Shown here: piece by piece, positions 41,601-45,800 of the stretch | Position numbering within the stretch: position 1 is the stretch's first letter | Layout of the letters: each line of letters begins with the position of its first letter | Assembly: GCA_025642065.1 (NCBI GenBank) | Contig: JAODUP010000435.1 | Location: forward strand, 62,001 to 126,000 | Source of the DNA: Paralvinella palmiformis | Lineage: Eukaryota > Annelida > Polychaeta > Terebellida > Alvinellidae | Reading direction: 5' to 3' | DNA length: 64,000 nt | Notes under the pieces: model-generated | Seen by the model: the letters and a program-made list of their open reading frames with translations, nothing else | Database searches by the model: none | What the model was told of the DNA's origin: nothing | Program-made: the position numbers and the translations under genes

Positions 41601-42833
41601 GCAATCTGATTGCTCCTTAGTGATAATTATTTTTATATTTTATTTAATCTTGGTCTCTGTATGAAGTTAAATAGCCTGTCACATCTGTCAAGTGAGGGAG
41701 TAAATATATTGACGTAAACTGTCATATTTGAAGTTAAGTTAACAATCTTCATGGTTTAAGCTTTACTTTTTATTCAGATTATTTCCAGTTTACTGTCTAC
41801 ATTATCTATATATTACCAGTCTTCAGCACCAGTAAGAGTAGACCTTTATATCAAATTAAATATCATGCATAATCCATATCAGCTGCTTAGTACAGTAGGC
41901 CCCCATTATAACACGAATGTTGGGGTGCACAAGCCGTCAACCATGTTATAGGTGTCCAGTCTTGTAGCATCTTGTAGTAGAGCATGGTTTCATCAACATT
42001 GTATATATGATTGAAACAGAGGTCTTTTATACACAAAATGATTCCAAATTGCAATAAATATAGCCTACGTTCCGCTGCCATAGCTGTGAATTAACAAAAG
42101 GATCAAACTTATTTAGTGGGTGGAGTCACACAATAATTGAGGATTGTGATTGGGCTGTTTGTTTGGCTGATTGACTCAAGGTGGTGTATAATTAAGCTTG
42201 TGATCGTGATCAATAAATCTGCTTGTGGGTAATTTGTGGCCGTTGGCTATATTTTTTTACGTGTGAATTACAAACTGTGAAAACACGTTCAAATTATTTC
42301 GAAACATTTGATTTGTCAGTGGCGGATTTCATGCCATTTTGCGGAAAATGCAGTCATGGATCCCACAAATTGGTGTCCAAAGTCTGACCATCTAATAGTA
42401 ATAATAATATGCAATCTGTATAGACATACAAGACATCTGAAATTTTTAAGTCAAAAGGTAAGTTTCAAGAAAAGATTTATAACTATTTATTCAGTGATGT
42501 TGTCTCAATTAGTCTGTGAGTAGATTCCAAAATGTGGTTCCTGAGTAGTTGAGTAGTAGTTGTCATCTTTTTTACTTTGTGCAAAATTTAGGAAAGGAAA
42601 GCACCTTACGAACTGTTAAATATGCTAAATTTAGTTTCTGTCGTTTGTTGAATTTAAGAAACAGGTAGTAATACAAGATAGGTATCCATAAGATATCCAA
42701 TAACATGCAATGATAATTATCATGGAGTTACTAATTTGACTCAGAATTTTGGTCCTGTTTCATTTTATTAATTACTTTTAGGGGCCCAGACCATATGGAA
42801 ATGTCAGTAATGAGTAAATATGAAATTAATAAG

Positions 42834-42871
<38 letters not shown>

Positions 42872-45800
42872 TCTTTGCCAACCTAAATTGCAGAAATATA
42901 TCAAGGTTGGTATGGTCCAATAAATATTCCAGAAACGCATATGCTGAATTATAACAAATATTATAAAGAGATTTATGTGGTCATAAGGATTTTAGAAGCT
43001 CACAGGATAAGTAATGATTTTCGAAATTGTTGTCAAGCAAAGAATCGATTCTGTAAAGAGGATTACCAGTCCAAATGAAAAGGCATCAGTTGCATCTTTG
43101 GTATAGGCACAACTCGATGATCAGATACATGTAATATATCATGAGATGGTTAACGTCTTAAAACATTCCAGACCCGTAACAGTAACAGACCGTATTGGTA
43201 TTGGTTTAGGTGTTGGCCGATTGGCGACAAGCGTTTCACATCCCTTGTTATTGTCTTCCTAATGCTTACCAAAGTGGTATGAGTATCGTGGAGGTAACGA
43301 GATATTTAATTTCAAGTATCAGTACTCAAGTATCACTGTGTAGTTTTGCTATGCGTATCTATTCACCCTATGCTTGCCACTCACTCCCTCTAAGACAGTG
43401 TTAACTGGCTGTGCTTCAACCGAGTGTTAACTTTCTTTTTCTGGTCACATTCGTTGCTAAGCAGTGGAACCTGTCTTCGTCGTCATCTGTCTTAGTTTTC
43501 GTTTAAAAATTCTTTGGACAAGGAATGTGTTAAAGAGCTAAAATAGACACCTAGCTATTTGAAACTCTTGAAAATACATGGGAAATTCTTCAAAATGTTC
43601 GATTATCTGTAGAACATCCTGTAAAGTAATTTTTCTCCCGTTACTTTACATTCATCCACTGAAACCTTACACATTGATTAGGTTCACTGATTAATTGATT
43701 TGTGTCTTATTATTGGTTTGACATTGAAAGCTCCTTCAAAAATTATATTTTTATACTGGAAAAGTTACCCATTTTTATATAATAAATATTCCAAGCCTAT
43801 TTTTAAGAAATACCCAAGACAGCTGCATCAGTGATCACTAAAGATAGTTTAAAAAAAAATAAGATGTGGACTATCTCAACATGGCAAAAAGTATTTACTG
43901 TAGCTGGAATTTGTATATAGAATTTGTTAAACATCACCATCTTTAGCAGTATGTACCTGTGATAACTGTGCCTTTGCAGGGTTCGCACAGGTCCTTGAAA
44001 ACCTGGAAAGTCCTGGAATTTAAAAATTTGGATTCCAGGCCTGGAAAGTCCTGGAATTTTTGTAGAGGTCCTTGAAAGTACTGGAATTTGGACATATAGG
44101 TCTATATTTCTAATCATAAGCATACATGAATTCAGTTATTACACTTCTTCTGAAATATGGGTGTATTTTTTGTGCATTAAGAGTTCGTGAATTCATTGAA
44201 CAGGTCCTTGAATTTGACATTGGAAGGTCCTGGAAAGTCCTGGAATCTGAGATGTCAAAATGTCTGTGAACCCTGATTTGTATAAATAGGGTTTTAAGTT
44301 ATTCAGTCTGGATCACCCTCATCTGATAATGTGTGACTAAAAGGATGGAGGATAAAGTCACCTTTTTCTATTGTTATGTCCTTACTCATTCATCTTTGTG
44401 GATGCAAACTCATTCGTTTTTAGATGTTATACTGAAGGCATAATCTTGTGGAACAAGAGTGGTATATATAGTTTTATGTTACAGACAATTACTATCACAG
44501 TCTATTGTAGTATTGTAAAGGAATCCTGGCCTATTACATTTATTAACACGTGGTGTGTATCTGTTATCATTCTTTGAATATGCTCTGATAGTCATGTTTT
44601 ATTGTTATTCTACAGTAACTCTGGAGCGTCAGAAGTCTGATGTCGCTGTGTTTGTTAAGCAGATGACAGAATTGACAGAAGGTGTTAGGCAGGATGATGT
44701 CATCGTAGTTGCTAATGATGAAACAGAAGCCGTGGACACCACCGTGGATGTAGTACAGCATAATGTCTTAGAGCAGAAAGAGTCACTGAAGAATCGTACA
44801 GAAGACCAGATAGTAACAGAGATTATCGCGGATAATCAATACGGTGAAGATCCATCATCATTAGATCAGGTTGTGGGCATTCAGGAGAGCAGTAATATTG
44901 TACCCATGTCGCCACATCAGGAATGGTGCCAAGGGCTTCTAGCCAATGATGTCATGGCTGCAGACCATGGGATGTCTGATGAAGGTATTGAGCAGGGAAC
45001 TTTTGAGGCTGTTTTTCCTGCAGAAACACAGATAGTAACAGGTACTACATCATCAGCATTTGTCAATGGTGATGCCGAAGAAGCAGCTTCTACTGAGGCT
45101 ATAATAAACCCACCTGATATTAGTCTGTCATCTGACACAGAATATAAAGCAGTCTATGTTGGCAGTACAGCCAGGAAGTCTAACATTGAAAGCGATATCC
45201 CTATCCCTCCAGAGAAGGTACCAGAGGAAAGTGCTGTTACTATTTTAGAAAGGACTCTAAATATTCCAGATAGGGATGGTACACCGGTGATGCGTTCACA
45301 TTCTGAAAGCTCCCCAGAAGGTTCACTCTCAAATTTTAACATTGACGAAGTTCTCTCTGAGAGCGATACTGGAGATGACATTTTGCCAGACAGCAGCCAG
45401 CCAGTTCAGTTGGTGAAGAAGAAGATTCTACCTGAATTTACTCTTAATTTGGAGGATGAAGACGATAACGATGAAGAAGACGACAACAGGATCGACAATA
45501 GTTATGAATATACTGAGGTGATAACTGGAGAGATTACAACTGTCATAAAGTTGGAGGATTATCAGGCTGGCCTTTCCTCGGGTGGCATGATGAACCAGGA
45601 CCTTCCATCTCTGAGCCTGGCTGCAAATGAGAATGATCAGGGAGTGAGCCGTACCGAGACAAACCTTGCACCTTGTGAATCGATGCTGGCAGACCGTGTT
45701 ACCAAGATTGCAGTGAATTCAGAACAGTTTGGAGAAGGTGCATGGACAGGGTCTTCCTTTAGCGAATCAGAATCCAGAACGCAAATCGCAGATGTTGGGC

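Larger units (their letters stand above)
41582..44615 (+). other. Cobl: Cobl intron 8
   Basis: The 3.0-kb intron contains the minus-strand Tigger-like copy (41893-42392) with its duplicated flank, a TA run at 42840-42869 and a 299-bp hAT-like terminal-inverted-repeat element at 43977-44275. Confidence 0.85.
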
